Notes under the pieces: model-generated
Databases searched by the model: none
What the model was told of the DNA's origin: nothing
The model's input: only the letters and a program-made list of their open reading frames with translations
Part shown: positions 1-8,555 of the stretch, piece by piece
Layout of the letters: each line of letters starts with the position of its first letter
How positions within the stretch are numbered: position 1 is the stretch's first letter
Position numbers and translations under genes: made by a program
From: Crocinitomicaceae bacterium
Lineage (GTDB): Bacteria; Bacteroidota; Bacteroidia; Flavobacteriales_D; Crocinitomicaceae
Assembly: GCA_029238665.1 (NCBI GenBank)
Contig: JAQWFQ010000029.1
Location: 1 to 64,000 of the forward strand
Direction of reading: 5' to 3'
DNA length: 64,000 bases

Positions 1-1887
1 AGTTAAAGACCCAAACAAACCACCATAGCCAATGTTAGCTGTTGTAGAACCCAACTGTAGTCCACCATTGTTACCAACAGTCATGTTGTTGAACAATACT
101 CCTTGAAATAGGATTGGGAAAGGCAGTGGATCAACAGCAGCAACACCATCATCGGCTAACATTAAGTTCATTCCTGTTGTTGAAATATCAATAAACCCTG
201 GTGAAGGACAATCAGAAGAGTAGTCCATATATATTCCTTGCCCATATGTATTAAACAATATTGGGCCGGTATAGGCAGATGTGTCAGCCACACCACAAAC
301 AGACCTCACATAGATTTCATAGAATGAGTCTGGTGTTAAGCCATTAACGTTTTGAGGTGTTGCAATTGAAGGAACATCTGTTCCAAGGCCTACAGAAAAC
401 CCAGGAGTTCCATATTCTAACTCCCATTCTAATGCAGGACCATTTTCAGTCCAATCAAAATCACCAGAAGTGAAGTCAGCACTTAACATTGTAAAGTTAG
501 TAGGGGCAGGACATGAAACACACGTTTCAACTTGAACTAAGTCAATTGCCATATCAGCAGTGAAGTCAGCACCTGTTCCACCATAGCTGAATTCAATGTA
601 TATCTGTTGTCCTAGGTATGCCGATAAATCAACACCAACAGCTTCCCACGCTTGAGCAGCACTTGTTTGATATTGTCCACTCCAAGTAAACTCAGTTGTG
701 AATGGCCCAGTTGATGTGTTACCCACACCAACATTTAATGTTCCAATTTCAGGTCCAAATGCATGCATAAAAAAGGACAATTCAGCTTCAGAAGAACCCG
801 AAGATAAATCAATCATTGGTGTTACCATTGATGCAATTGCAGACCCAGATCCTGAAGCTTCAAACTCAGCGTATGTAACCCCTGAGGCAGGTCCGGCAGG
901 CCCTGTTCCAATTGAATTTCCGCCTGGGTCAGCCGTTGGGAAATCCCAAGTTCCAGCTGCAGCTCCAATGTTTCCAGTCCATCCTGTATTAGATTCCATA
1001 TCGTCCGAAAACACAAAAGTTGAAGCTCCTGTACCACAGCTTACTCCATTTGGAGCTTGTAGGGCAGTTGTAAAAGAAAAAGGTCCAATCCAATAACTCT
1101 CATCTCCACCACCACAATCAGATTGTACATAAAATTGATATGCAGTAGCCGATGTTAAACCAGTAAGAGATTCTGGATTATTTGTTGTTCCGTTAATTTG
1201 AGTTCCTGTACCTACTACGAATCCAGCAGGACCATATTCGATATTTGCCAAACCACTACCTGAGTTATCTGTCCAGCCTAAATTTGCAGAACTTGAAGTA
1301 AGTGCAGTTACATTTAATGCAGTTGGGAAAGGGCAGGTGATAGGGGTTCCTTGAGCTACTATAACTTGAAAGTCGACAACAGAGCCCCAGTTGAATGATC
1401 CACATGGGTTAAGAGGTAAAGTTCCACCCTCCCATTGCATAACTCTCATCCTAGTTATACCTGCAACTGCAGTAAGAGGAACAGTAAACCCAAAAGAAGA
1501 AGCTGCAACAGGAGGAAGCCCTGACCAAGTTCCGATAGATTCTGAAGGGTCAAATACATCATTTTGATTCCAATCAATCCAAGCTTCTCCTACTCCTGCG
1601 TAGTAAAACCCTGCATCACAATCACCAAATTGTATAGATGCACTATATGGATTACCAGCAGTTACAGCAACGGTTTGAGTTGCTGTTAGGTCTTCTAAAC
1701 CAGCTTGGGCAGGACATCCAATGTAGTTAATAGCAGAGCCTCCATCACCTGAGAGATTAACACTTTCAACATTTGAATCAATAAGACTTGTAGGACCTAC
1801 TGATGTACATACCTGAGAATAAGCGTGTTCGGGAGTGGTTAGCAAGATGCTAATCATCACAAACATATAAACGTACATTTGTTTCAT
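1..1887 (-). CDS. Secreted GEVED / fibronectin type III multidomain protein, partial (C-terminus outside window)
   Basis: The reading frame is open from an ATG at 1887 to the window edge, giving 629 codons without a stop. A signal peptide covers about residues 1-25 and ends near AYSQ. Residues about 95-175 form a GEVED domain (motif GVGEAWIDWNQND). They are followed by a fibronectin type III-like module, a MAM/jelly-roll-like segment (about 280-440) and another Fn3-like module. The gene is cut before its C-terminus. By analogy with the family it would end in a T9SS sorting domain, which cannot be seen here. Likely an exported surface or secreted protein; the ligand is unknown. A possible promoter box TACTTTCG lies 30-40 nt before the start. 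Confidence 0.85.
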   Translation of the reverse strand, partial: MKQMYVYMFVMISILLTTPEHAYSQVCTSVGPTSLIDSNVESVNLSGDGGSAINYIGCPAQAGLEDLTATQTVAVTAGNPYSASIQFGDCDAGFYYAGVGEAWIDWNQNDVFDPSESIGTWSGLPPVAASSFGFTVPLTAVAGITRMRVMQWEGGTLPLNPCGSFNWGSVVDFQVIVAQGTPITCPFPTALNVTALTSSSANLGWTDNSGSGLANIEYGPAGFVVGTGTQINGTTNNPESLTGLTSATAYQFYVQSDCGGGDESYWIGPFSFTTALQAPNGVSCGTGASTFVFSDDMESNTGWTGNIGAAAGTWDFPTADPGGNSIGTGPAGPASGVTYAEFEASGSGSAIASMVTPMIDLSSGSSEAELSFFMHAFGPEIGTLNVGVGNTSTGPFTTEFTWSGQYQTSAAQAWEAVGVDLSAYLGQQIYIEFSYGGTGADFTADMAIDLVQVETCVSCPAPTNFTMLSADFTSGDFDWTENGPALEWELEYGTPGFSVGLGTDVPSIATPQNVNGLTPDSFYEIYVRSVCGVADTSAYTGPILFNTYGQGIYMDYSSDCPSPGFIDISTTGMNLMLADDGVAAVDPLPFPILFQGVLFNNMTVGNNGGLQLGSTTANIGYGGLFGSLT

Positions 1888-2046
1888 AGTAAAAAGTTTA
1901 ATTTTTTTTGTTAAAAATGTGAAAACGAAAGTACAAATTATTGAAGTAGTAAAAAAATTATACTTCGTGATAAATATGATTGGTTAAGTTAAATGAATAT
2001 TTATGGCTACTCTTCAGTTAGAATGCACTTTTTATAGAATATTCGT

Positions 2047-2054
2047 TATTTTTG
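2047..2054 (+). promoter_or_regulatory. -7 promoter box of the SDR gene
   Basis: TATTTTTG fits the Bacteroidota -7 consensus TAnnTTTG. A start of transcription about 5 nt downstream would lie just before the TTG at 2066 and about 26 nt before the ATG at 2087, which favours the ATG as start codon. Confidence 0.5.
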
Positions 2055-2086
2055 AACTTTAATCGTTGAAAACACACAAATTCAAT

Positions 2087-2869
2087 ATGGAATTATTAGG
2101 AAAACATGCACTTGTATGTGGAAGTACTCAAGGAATAGGTTTTGAAACAGCTAAGTTAATGGCTGAACGTGGCGCAAAAATAACGCTCGTAGCAAGAAAT
2201 GAAACAAAGTTACAAAAGGCACTTTTAGGCCTTGAGAAACACAATGGAGTTGAACATGACTATCTTGTTGCAGATTTTTCTAAGCCAGAATTATTAAAGA
2301 TGGTAATCTCAACGTATGTAGAGTCAGGGAACCAACCTCATATTTTAGTTAATAATACTGGGGGGCCAAAGGGAGGCCCAATTATTGATGCTGATATTTC
2401 TGAGTTTACAAATACATTTGACCAACATTTGATTTGTAATCACATCCTTGTTCAAGCGGTGTATAAAAACATGGCTGCTCAAAATTATGGTAGAATAATT
2501 AACATTATTTCAACAAGTGTAAAACAACCATTGAATGGACTTGGGGTTTCGAATACCATTCGAGGTGCTGTTGCAAATTGGAGTAAGACGTTGGCAAACG
2601 AGTTGGGGCATTTAAATATTACGGTAAACAATGTTTTGCCTGGGGCAACAAACACAAGTCGTTTAAACGACATTGCCAATGCTAAATCTCAAAAATTGAA
2701 CAAAGAAGTAGATACAATATTTGCAGAAATGGCAAAACAGTCACCAATGCAGCGAATTGCAGAGCCTTCTGAAGTTGCAGAGGCCATTGCATTTTTAGCT
2801 TCACCAAGAGCGTCTTATATTAATGGAATTAACATTCCTGTGGACGGAGGTAGAACGAAGTCATTGTAG
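2087..2869 (+). CDS. SDR family oxidoreductase lacking the classical YxxxK
   Basis: Rossmann-fold short-chain dehydrogenase/reductase of 260 residues. The nucleotide-binding motif GSTQGIG is near the N-terminus, NNTGG stands in place of NNAG, and a C-terminal DGGRT segment follows. The usual catalytic Tyr-x-x-x-Lys is replaced by Ser-Asn-Thr-Ile-Arg, while the upstream Ser in the IISTS strand is kept. As far as I know this is a recognised bacterial SDR subgroup, so it may be a real enzyme with different chemistry. The substrate is unknown. I chose the ATG at 2087. An in-frame TTG at 2066 would add seven residues but sits nearly on the predicted transcription start. Confidence 0.88.
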   Translation: MELLGKHALVCGSTQGIGFETAKLMAERGAKITLVARNETKLQKALLGLEKHNGVEHDYLVADFSKPELLKMVISTYVESGNQPHILVNNTGGPKGGPIIDADISEFTNTFDQHLICNHILVQAVYKNMAAQNYGRIINIISTSVKQPLNGLGVSNTIRGAVANWSKTLANELGHLNITVNNVLPGATNTSRLNDIANAKSQKLNKEVDTIFAEMAKQSPMQRIAEPSEVAEAIAFLASPRASYINGINIPVDGGRTKSL

Positions 2870-2900
2870 ACTACTCTTTTCTCACAAAACAAAATACTTC

Positions 2901-2937
2901 AAAAGCATTTGCAGGCGTACCTGTGAATGCTTTTTTA
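2901..2937. terminator. Bidirectional intrinsic terminator
   Basis: The stem AAAAGCATT...AATGCTTTT, with an inner GCAGG/CCTG helix, is followed by a T-run. It lies between the convergent SDR gene and the adhesin-like gene at 2947. The reverse complement also ends in TTTT, so it probably serves both. Confidence 0.75.
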
Positions 2938-2946
2938 TTTAAGGTT

Positions 2947-5325
2947 CTATTTTAGAACATTAATATGGCCTAAACGTCTTTGCTCTCTTCCAGAGTTTGT
3001 TGTAAAGTTGATTTTGTAGGTGTATGTTCCATTGTTGACAATACGGCCATTGTATGTTCCGTCCCAAATAAATTTAGGATCAAAGGCTTCAAAAATAAGT
3101 TCTCCCCAGCGGTTGTAGAGTTGAATTTGAATTGCCTTAATCCCGACAGTAGAGATCCTAAAATCATTGTTGAATTGATTCCCATCTGGAGTAAACGTGT
3201 TGGGGATGTAGAGGTACCACGCTTCTTCAATATTAATAGGTTTTACTATGGTGTCAATACACCCTTTTGTGTCGGTGGCTATGAGTGTAATGTGGTACAT
3301 TCCTGGCTTGTTATAGGTGTTGCTTGGATGAACAAGTGTTGAGTTGTTTCCATCACCAAAAGTCCATTCGTACGTTGATGCATTCAGGGAATTGTTTTGG
3401 AATGTTATTGGCAGATCATGAAAGAAAACGTTGCTTGTTGATTCAAAATCGGCCGTAGGTTTTACAACGAGAACCTGAGTACTTCCTTCTACAGTAAATG
3501 TTTGACACTCGTCTGAAACACTAACGGTGTATGTTGTGGTTTTAAAGGGGTTAACCCAAACAGAAGGCGTTGTTTCTCCACTGTGAATCCAATTGTAAAA
3601 ATACTGGCCATAGCCACCCGTGGCTGACACTGATAGTTCAATTGAATCTCCTGGGCAAATTTCAGCAGGCGGACTTAATGTCAAGACAAGAGGTGGGCTT
3701 AATACGGTATATAGAATACTCGCACTTGTGGTGCTTCCGCAGTAGTCAGTTACCTCGATGGTGTAGGTCGTTGTTGTTGATGGTATGGCATTGTATGTTT
3801 CGCTTGTGCCAATATTTGCCTCAACGTTAGAAGACCAGTTGTATGTGTAGGGTGGCGTTCCTCCGCTTACATTTGATTCAAGTAAAACGGGAACGTAAGG
3901 ACAAATATCAGTTACATCAGCCGTTTCATTTATTGTTAAGGGTAAAATTACAGGAACATCTACAAGATAGGTCGTAGATATGGGTTGAGATAAGCAGTCA
4001 TCAGTAATACTTACGGTGTATGGGGTTGACCCGACAGGTGCTACAAAAATACTTTGCGTTGTTTCGCCTGTATTCCATAGGTAAGAGTAAGGTGCAACTC
4101 CTCCAATAACAGTTGCTGTTATTTCAATTTCTTCCCCTGGGCAAGTTACCTCAGGGCCAGCAACTACTACTTCTACAGGGTCAATATCTTGAATAAATAA
4201 GTTCAGTGTATGTGTGGTTACATTTCCGCAATTGTCTGTAAATAAAAAATCTAGATTGAGTGATTCCTGCCCTTCAGGAACACCATCTTGAAAGGCATCA
4301 AATGAAAATTGAGCCGTTGGAGAGCCTGAGTTGAATGTTATGGAAGCAGGAATATTGGCATAATCAACACCCTCTGTAGCACTTCCAGACACCGTTATAG
4401 GAACAACCATGGTGTTAGCCAAGTTGCAGCTTGTTCGCTCAAGTGTCAATGTTGTGGAGACACATCCTTCTGCAATGATATCAGGGTTATTAAATACATT
4501 GTTTGACAATGTATGGCCTACCTCAACAGGAGAAGACCCAACAAAACTATTTGCTTCTAAAAAAATCCCCGAATCCCATACACCGTCTCCAACATCTGCA
4601 ATTGCCAATTTTAAATGATATACGGTATTGCACTCAACAACGGCAAAGGCAGTTAGTTTCTTTGTAAACCCATCGTATTGAATTGTAGGTCCGTTTATAT
4701 TGTCTACGTAGTATTGAGGATTAACCGGAGGATAACTAACTCCAGAAACGTTAGTCCCAGCTGGGTGAATGTTGTCAATGGCAACAATTCCACCACCGTT
4801 TGGTAGTGCGGCAATATTTTGAGTTCCTCCAGGTATTCCGGGCCCTGAAATAAAGAAAGCAAAAACATCATTTACGTTTTCATTTACGTATTCAGGGTAT
4901 TCTTCTGATGCAAAAACGTAGTTAAATTGCACCGTGTCTGAGCAGGTTTCAAAATCAAATTCTAAAACAGCGGCGTTAAATGTTGTAGCGCCAACCAACG
5001 CAGATAGTTGCGCGCTCCCACCTGTTCCATTGTCTATACCTGCCCCAGGGAGGTTGTTTGGTCCATGTGGCCCATCAGGTGTATCTAGAACAGTACCCGT
5101 TGTCATGACTATTCCACTCGTTATGCCAAGGTTTGTTCCGTTTGCAGTAAAACTACCGATAGCTTGCGCTGAACCAGAATAAGTAACGTTTGAAATTGTA
5201 ACTCCTGTGCCGTTTAGAACATTTTGAACCAATAAGTCTGGACTCATAGTGGTATTCGTAACCAACTGACCAATTGTAGTTATTGGGGCTAATAGAATAA
5301 ATAATATGAGTTGTAAATGCTTCAC
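2947..5325 (-). CDS. Choice-of-anchor L / PKD surface protein with T9SS type B (CHU_C) sorting domain
   Basis: Protein of 792 residues with a signal peptide (about 1-19, ending TIGQ). The N-terminal 260 residues match the choice-of-anchor L type: an SGIVMTTGTV segment, then FASEEYPEYVN and FAFFISGPG. Next come a Calx-beta-like region, several Ig-like SprB repeats (GGVAPYSYLWNTGETTQSI type) and a PKD domain (YEWTFGDGN). The last 90 residues are a CHU_C gliding-motility-type domain (IPNTFTPDGNQFNNDF, YNRWGELIF). Such proteins cross the outer membrane by T9SS and remain on the surface or are released. Adhesion is a family-level inference; the ligand is unknown. Confidence 0.9.
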   Translation of the reverse strand: MKHLQLILFILLAPITTIGQLVTNTTMSPDLLVQNVLNGTGVTISNVTYSGSAQAIGSFTANGTNLGITSGIVMTTGTVLDTPDGPHGPNNLPGAGIDNGTGGSAQLSALVGATTFNAAVLEFDFETCSDTVQFNYVFASEEYPEYVNENVNDVFAFFISGPGIPGGTQNIAALPNGGGIVAIDNIHPAGTNVSGVSYPPVNPQYYVDNINGPTIQYDGFTKKLTAFAVVECNTVYHLKLAIADVGDGVWDSGIFLEANSFVGSSPVEVGHTLSNNVFNNPDIIAEGCVSTTLTLERTSCNLANTMVVPITVSGSATEGVDYANIPASITFNSGSPTAQFSFDAFQDGVPEGQESLNLDFLFTDNCGNVTTHTLNLFIQDIDPVEVVVAGPEVTCPGEEIEITATVIGGVAPYSYLWNTGETTQSIFVAPVGSTPYTVSITDDCLSQPISTTYLVDVPVILPLTINETADVTDICPYVPVLLESNVSGGTPPYTYNWSSNVEANIGTSETYNAIPSTTTTYTIEVTDYCGSTTSASILYTVLSPPLVLTLSPPAEICPGDSIELSVSATGGYGQYFYNWIHSGETTPSVWVNPFKTTTYTVSVSDECQTFTVEGSTQVLVVKPTADFESTSNVFFHDLPITFQNNSLNASTYEWTFGDGNNSTLVHPSNTYNKPGMYHITLIATDTKGCIDTIVKPINIEEAWYLYIPNTFTPDGNQFNNDFRISTVGIKAIQIQLYNRWGELIFEAFDPKFIWDGTYNGRIVNNGTYTYKINFTTNSGREQRRLGHINVLK

Positions 5326-5471
5326 TTGTAAGTGTTAGACGTAAAAGTAATTAAAACGTTTGCTCTAAAAGAACAATTTTTGGGCCAATTTTGAAGAATA
5401 AACGCTTGTTCAACGAAGAAAGCGAACAGATATTTTGGACATGCAGGATAAATTCTTGAGATTTGTAGTGT

Positions 5472-6314
5472 ATGCAAAAGCTAAAATCAGTTCTTTCTAG
5501 GTTAAGTAAAAACCTGAAATTTTCGATCACAAACCCCGAAACATTTAAAGAAGTGTTGAGCTTTAATAGTAATTGGGTTCGTGTTTTTAGTTTGACCTTA
5601 ATTTTACTATTGGGTACAGCGCTATTTTCTATATTCTTGGTGGGTGGTTTTGATTCACTTTTTAATAATGAGCAGGCACTTGTTCAGCGAGGTGACCTGG
5701 AGGAACAAAGTACAAAAATTGAAACATTGTATTCTAAAATTGAAGCTCAAGAAAATTACATTAACAACATCAAAAGTATATTGAATGCTGAGATTCAACA
5801 AACATTGACTTCGGATACCTTGATGCCCGATTTAATAGCAGTTGATGTTTCAGGAATGGATTCGAAACAGACAGATGCCGAAAAAAACTTATCACAAAAA
5901 ATTAAAGATGACATGTCTACGGGGCTTTCAAAACAAAAGTCAATCATTTACTTTGGGGAGCCAGTAACGGGGGTTGTTAGTCAGGAGTTTAATGCAGAAA
6001 GCCACCCTGGTATAGATATTATCACAAAAAAAGAACAGATTGTGAAATCGTGTTTAGCTGGAACGGTTGTTTACGTTGGGTTTACTCGAAAAGATGGGAA
6101 TGTTGTTATCGTTGAGCACCAAGATGGATACATATCTATATATAAACACAACAAACGTGTGTTGAAAAAAGTTGGAGCAAAACTACAGCTAGGGGATCCA
6201 ATTTCTATTGTAGGTAACACAGGAGAAAATTCTGATGGCCCTCATCTTCATTTTGAATTATGGCACGATCAAAAGGCTGTAAATCCAAAAGAATACATGT
6301 CTTTTAAGCATTGA
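5472..6314 (+). CDS. M23 family metallopeptidase (LytM domain), membrane-anchored
   Basis: Protein of 280 residues. A cytoplasmic N-terminus of about 35 residues is followed by one transmembrane helix (about 36-58) and a periplasmic coiled-coil-like linker. The C-terminal LytM domain has both zinc motifs intact: HxxxD (HPGID, near residue 182) and HxH (HLHFE, near residue 260). It is predicted to cut or bind peptidoglycan stem peptides, or to activate amidases as EnvC/NlpD-like proteins do. The stop codon lies inside the 3' end of the convergent ABC transporter gene, an 11-bp overlap. Confidence 0.9.
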   Translation: MQKLKSVLSRLSKNLKFSITNPETFKEVLSFNSNWVRVFSLTLILLLGTALFSIFLVGGFDSLFNNEQALVQRGDLEEQSTKIETLYSKIEAQENYINNIKSILNAEIQQTLTSDTLMPDLIAVDVSGMDSKQTDAEKNLSQKIKDDMSTGLSKQKSIIYFGEPVTGVVSQEFNAESHPGIDIITKKEQIVKSCLAGTVVYVGFTRKDGNVVIVEHQDGYISIYKHNKRVLKKVGAKLQLGDPISIVGNTGENSDGPHLHFELWHDQKAVNPKEYMSFKH

Positions 6315-8142
6315 TTCCCTGCAAAGAAGACAGTTTATAGTACATTCCTTTGAGTGCCATTAATTCGTTGTGTGTTCCTTGCTCTTTAATTTCTCCTTTT
6401 GAAAGAACAATAATGTTATCGGCTTTCTTTATGGTGCTTAAGCGATGAGCAATGACTAGACTGGTTCTATTTTTCATTAGGTTTTCTAATGCCTCTTGAA
6501 CGAGTTTTTCAGATTCAGTATCCAATGCCGATGTGGCTTCATCTAAGATGAGTATTGTAGGGTTTTTTAGAATTGCTCTTGCAATGCTTATGCGTTGTTT
6601 TTGCCCGCCCGATAGTTTGTTTCCTCGCTCACCAATGTTTGAGTTGTATCCGTTTTCGAGCTCTAAAATAAAGTTGTGTGCATTGGCAATTTTCGCGGCA
6701 CTTTCAATCTCTTGATCTGTTGCGTTCGGCATTCCAAAAGCAATATTCTCTTTTATTGAGGTATTGAAGAGAATGGACTCTTGAGAAACGATTCCGATGT
6801 GGGTTCTTAAGTCTGTAATTGAAGCCTCTTTAATGTTGATTCCGTCGTAGGTTATTTCACCTTCTTGTAGGTCGTAAAATCGAGGCAATAGATCTGCGAG
6901 GGTCGACTTTCCACTACCTGATTCGCCTACTAGGGCAATTGTTTTTCCTGCTGGAACTTTAAAAGATATATCTTTTAATACAGGCTCATCACCATAAGAA
7001 AAATTAATATTTTGGTAGTTGATTGATTCTGTTAACCCTGAAAGTTTTACTGGATTTTCCGCTTCATAAATTTTCTCGTCAGCATTAACAACCTCATTAA
7101 TTCGATCTTGTGAAGCGCTAGACTTATTCATGTTAGCAATTGATTTTGCTATATTTGAAATGGGTCTGGTTAGTTGAGAGAAAATTAAAATAAAACCTAA
7201 AAACTGAGGTCCAGTCAGGCTGCTTTCTGCTGAAGTGTCTAAGACAAGAATCCCCCCATACCAGACAATCACGAGCATAACGAGTGTCACGATTAATTCG
7301 TTTAAAGGTGAAGAAAGGTCTCTTTTTCTAAATGCTTTTGTAATTAACTTTTGATGTTTTAAGTTTTCATGGCGAAAGGATTTAATGATTGAGGGGGCCG
7401 CGTTGAAGGCCTTGATAATTCGAATTCCATTTAAACCCTCGTCCATTGCTGAATACAGCGTTCCCATTTGCTCTTGTCCTTGTTTCGCTGTCCGCTTTAA
7501 GCTTTTTCCAATGATTACAATAATCAAAGCAACAAAGGGGAGTAGCGCAAGCGAAAACATCGTTAAGCTTGGACTCCAGTAAATCAATACAGCAAGATTG
7601 ATGGCAATGGCAATTGGTTCTCTGAAAAATAATTCGAGCATTGAAACTACTGCAATCTCTATCTCACCAACATCACTTTGCATACGTGCAATTAAATCTC
7701 CTTTTCGTTCATCGGTGTAATATGAAATTGGAAGGCGCATTGCTTTTTCGAAAACAGTGTTTCGAACATCGCGCACAACGGACATCCTTAGCTGGGATTG
7801 AAACCAAATGGCAAAATAGCGAAAAGCTGTTTTGCCGAAAAAGGCAATTCCAATGGATAGGCATGCGAAAAACAAAGCTCCTTTAGGGTCTGCTTGAGTT
7901 AAGGTGTGCATGTGGTAATCAAATGCCTCTCCCTGATATTTAAAAAAGTTGATAAACCCTTCTTGTTGAATTGGCTTGGGTACAACTTTATCTGGCTCAG
8001 TAAATATTATTTGTAAAAAAGGAACAAATAATGCCAATGATACTAGGTTGAAAATGACATATAATAGGTTGCATAGTATAACTAAAAAGGCAATGCCTTT
8101 GTACTTAAAAGTATACCGATATATTTCTAGAATTCCTTTCAT
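6304..8142 (-). CDS. ABC exporter, fused permease and ATPase (MsbA-like)
   Basis: Half-transporter of 612 residues. An ABC type-1 transmembrane domain with about six helices (residues 15-340) precedes a nucleotide-binding domain. The NBD has Walker A GESGSGKST, signature LSGGQKQR, Walker B ILILDEATSALD and the H-loop histidine in AHRLST. All catalytic residues are present. It should work as a homodimer in the inner membrane exporting a lipid or drug. MsbA-type lipid A flipping is the usual guess but cannot be proven from sequence. A TATCTTTG box lies 8 nt upstream of the ATG, so the 5' leader is very short. Confidence 0.9.
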   Translation of the reverse strand: MKGILEIYRYTFKYKGIAFLVILCNLLYVIFNLVSLALFVPFLQIIFTEPDKVVPKPIQQEGFINFFKYQGEAFDYHMHTLTQADPKGALFFACLSIGIAFFGKTAFRYFAIWFQSQLRMSVVRDVRNTVFEKAMRLPISYYTDERKGDLIARMQSDVGEIEIAVVSMLELFFREPIAIAINLAVLIYWSPSLTMFSLALLPFVALIIVIIGKSLKRTAKQGQEQMGTLYSAMDEGLNGIRIIKAFNAAPSIIKSFRHENLKHQKLITKAFRKRDLSSPLNELIVTLVMLVIVWYGGILVLDTSAESSLTGPQFLGFILIFSQLTRPISNIAKSIANMNKSSASQDRINEVVNADEKIYEAENPVKLSGLTESINYQNINFSYGDEPVLKDISFKVPAGKTIALVGESGSGKSTLADLLPRFYDLQEGEITYDGINIKEASITDLRTHIGIVSQESILFNTSIKENIAFGMPNATDQEIESAAKIANAHNFILELENGYNSNIGERGNKLSGGQKQRISIARAILKNPTILILDEATSALDTESEKLVQEALENLMKNRTSLVIAHRLSTIKKADNIIVLSKGEIKEQGTHNELMALKGMYYKLSSLQGINA

Positions 8143-8150
8143 TTGAGGTA

Positions 8151-8158
8151 CAAAGATA
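8151..8158 (-). promoter_or_regulatory. -7 promoter box of the ABC exporter gene
   Basis: On the minus strand this reads TATCTTTG (TAnnTTTG). It ends 8 nt before the ATG, giving a predicted leader of only a few bases. Confidence 0.55.
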
Positions 8159-8201
8159 AGTTTTGTTTTAGTAGGTGTATGAAAACGGCGATAACAATTC
8201 T

Positions 8202-8209
8202 TACTTTTG
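8202..8209 (+). promoter_or_regulatory. -7 box exactly 5 nt before the rbfA ATG (leaderless promoter)
   Basis: TACTTTTG matches TAnnTTTG. The 5-nt gap to the ATG at 8215 puts the expected transcription start on or next to the A of the start codon. The same spacing occurs at murI, coaX and the tetR-type gene. Confidence 0.6.
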
Positions 8210-8214
8210 TACTT

Positions 8215-8553
8215 ATGAGTACAATAAGACAGAGTAAAATAGAAGGGGTTATTCAGGAAGAGTTATCCATGCTTTTCCAACGTAATGCACGTGATTTATG
8301 TTTAGGGGCAATGGTTACTGTTACCATTGTACGTGTTTCTCCCGACCTCTCAAGCGCAAAGTGTTACTTAAGTATTTTTGCAGGGCCTCCAAAAGAGGAC
8401 GTGCTAAAAAATGTTGAGCTGAATGCTGCTCGAATTCGCGGAGATGTTGGTCGAAGGTTAAAAAACATGAAGCATATTCCTTCATTATCTTTTTACATCG
8501 ATGACTCATTAGATTATGCGACAAAGATTAATGATCTACTTAAAAAAGGATAG
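8215..8553 (+). CDS. rbfA: Ribosome-binding factor A
   Basis: Protein of 112 residues, typical of RbfA, a KH-fold factor that binds the 30S subunit and assists 16S rRNA 5'-end maturation. Diagnostic stretches are an N-terminal QSKIEGVIQEEL helix, VTIVRVSPDLSSAKCYLSIF and the C-terminal PSLSFYIDDSLDYATKIN. I used the ATG at 8215; an upstream in-frame TTG would lie before the promoter box. The stop is 2 nt before the proposed start of the LolE-like permease, so the two are probably co-transcribed and may be translationally coupled. Confidence 0.93.
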   Translation: MSTIRQSKIEGVIQEELSMLFQRNARDLCLGAMVTVTIVRVSPDLSSAKCYLSIFAGPPKEDVLKNVELNAARIRGDVGRRLKNMKHIPSLSFYIDDSLDYATKINDLLKKG

Positions 8554-8555
8554 CC

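Noticed and set aside
698-1096. Plus-strand frame of 132 codons
   Set aside because: It is antisense to the GEVED/fibronectin gene, whose frame is open and domain-rich across the whole interval.
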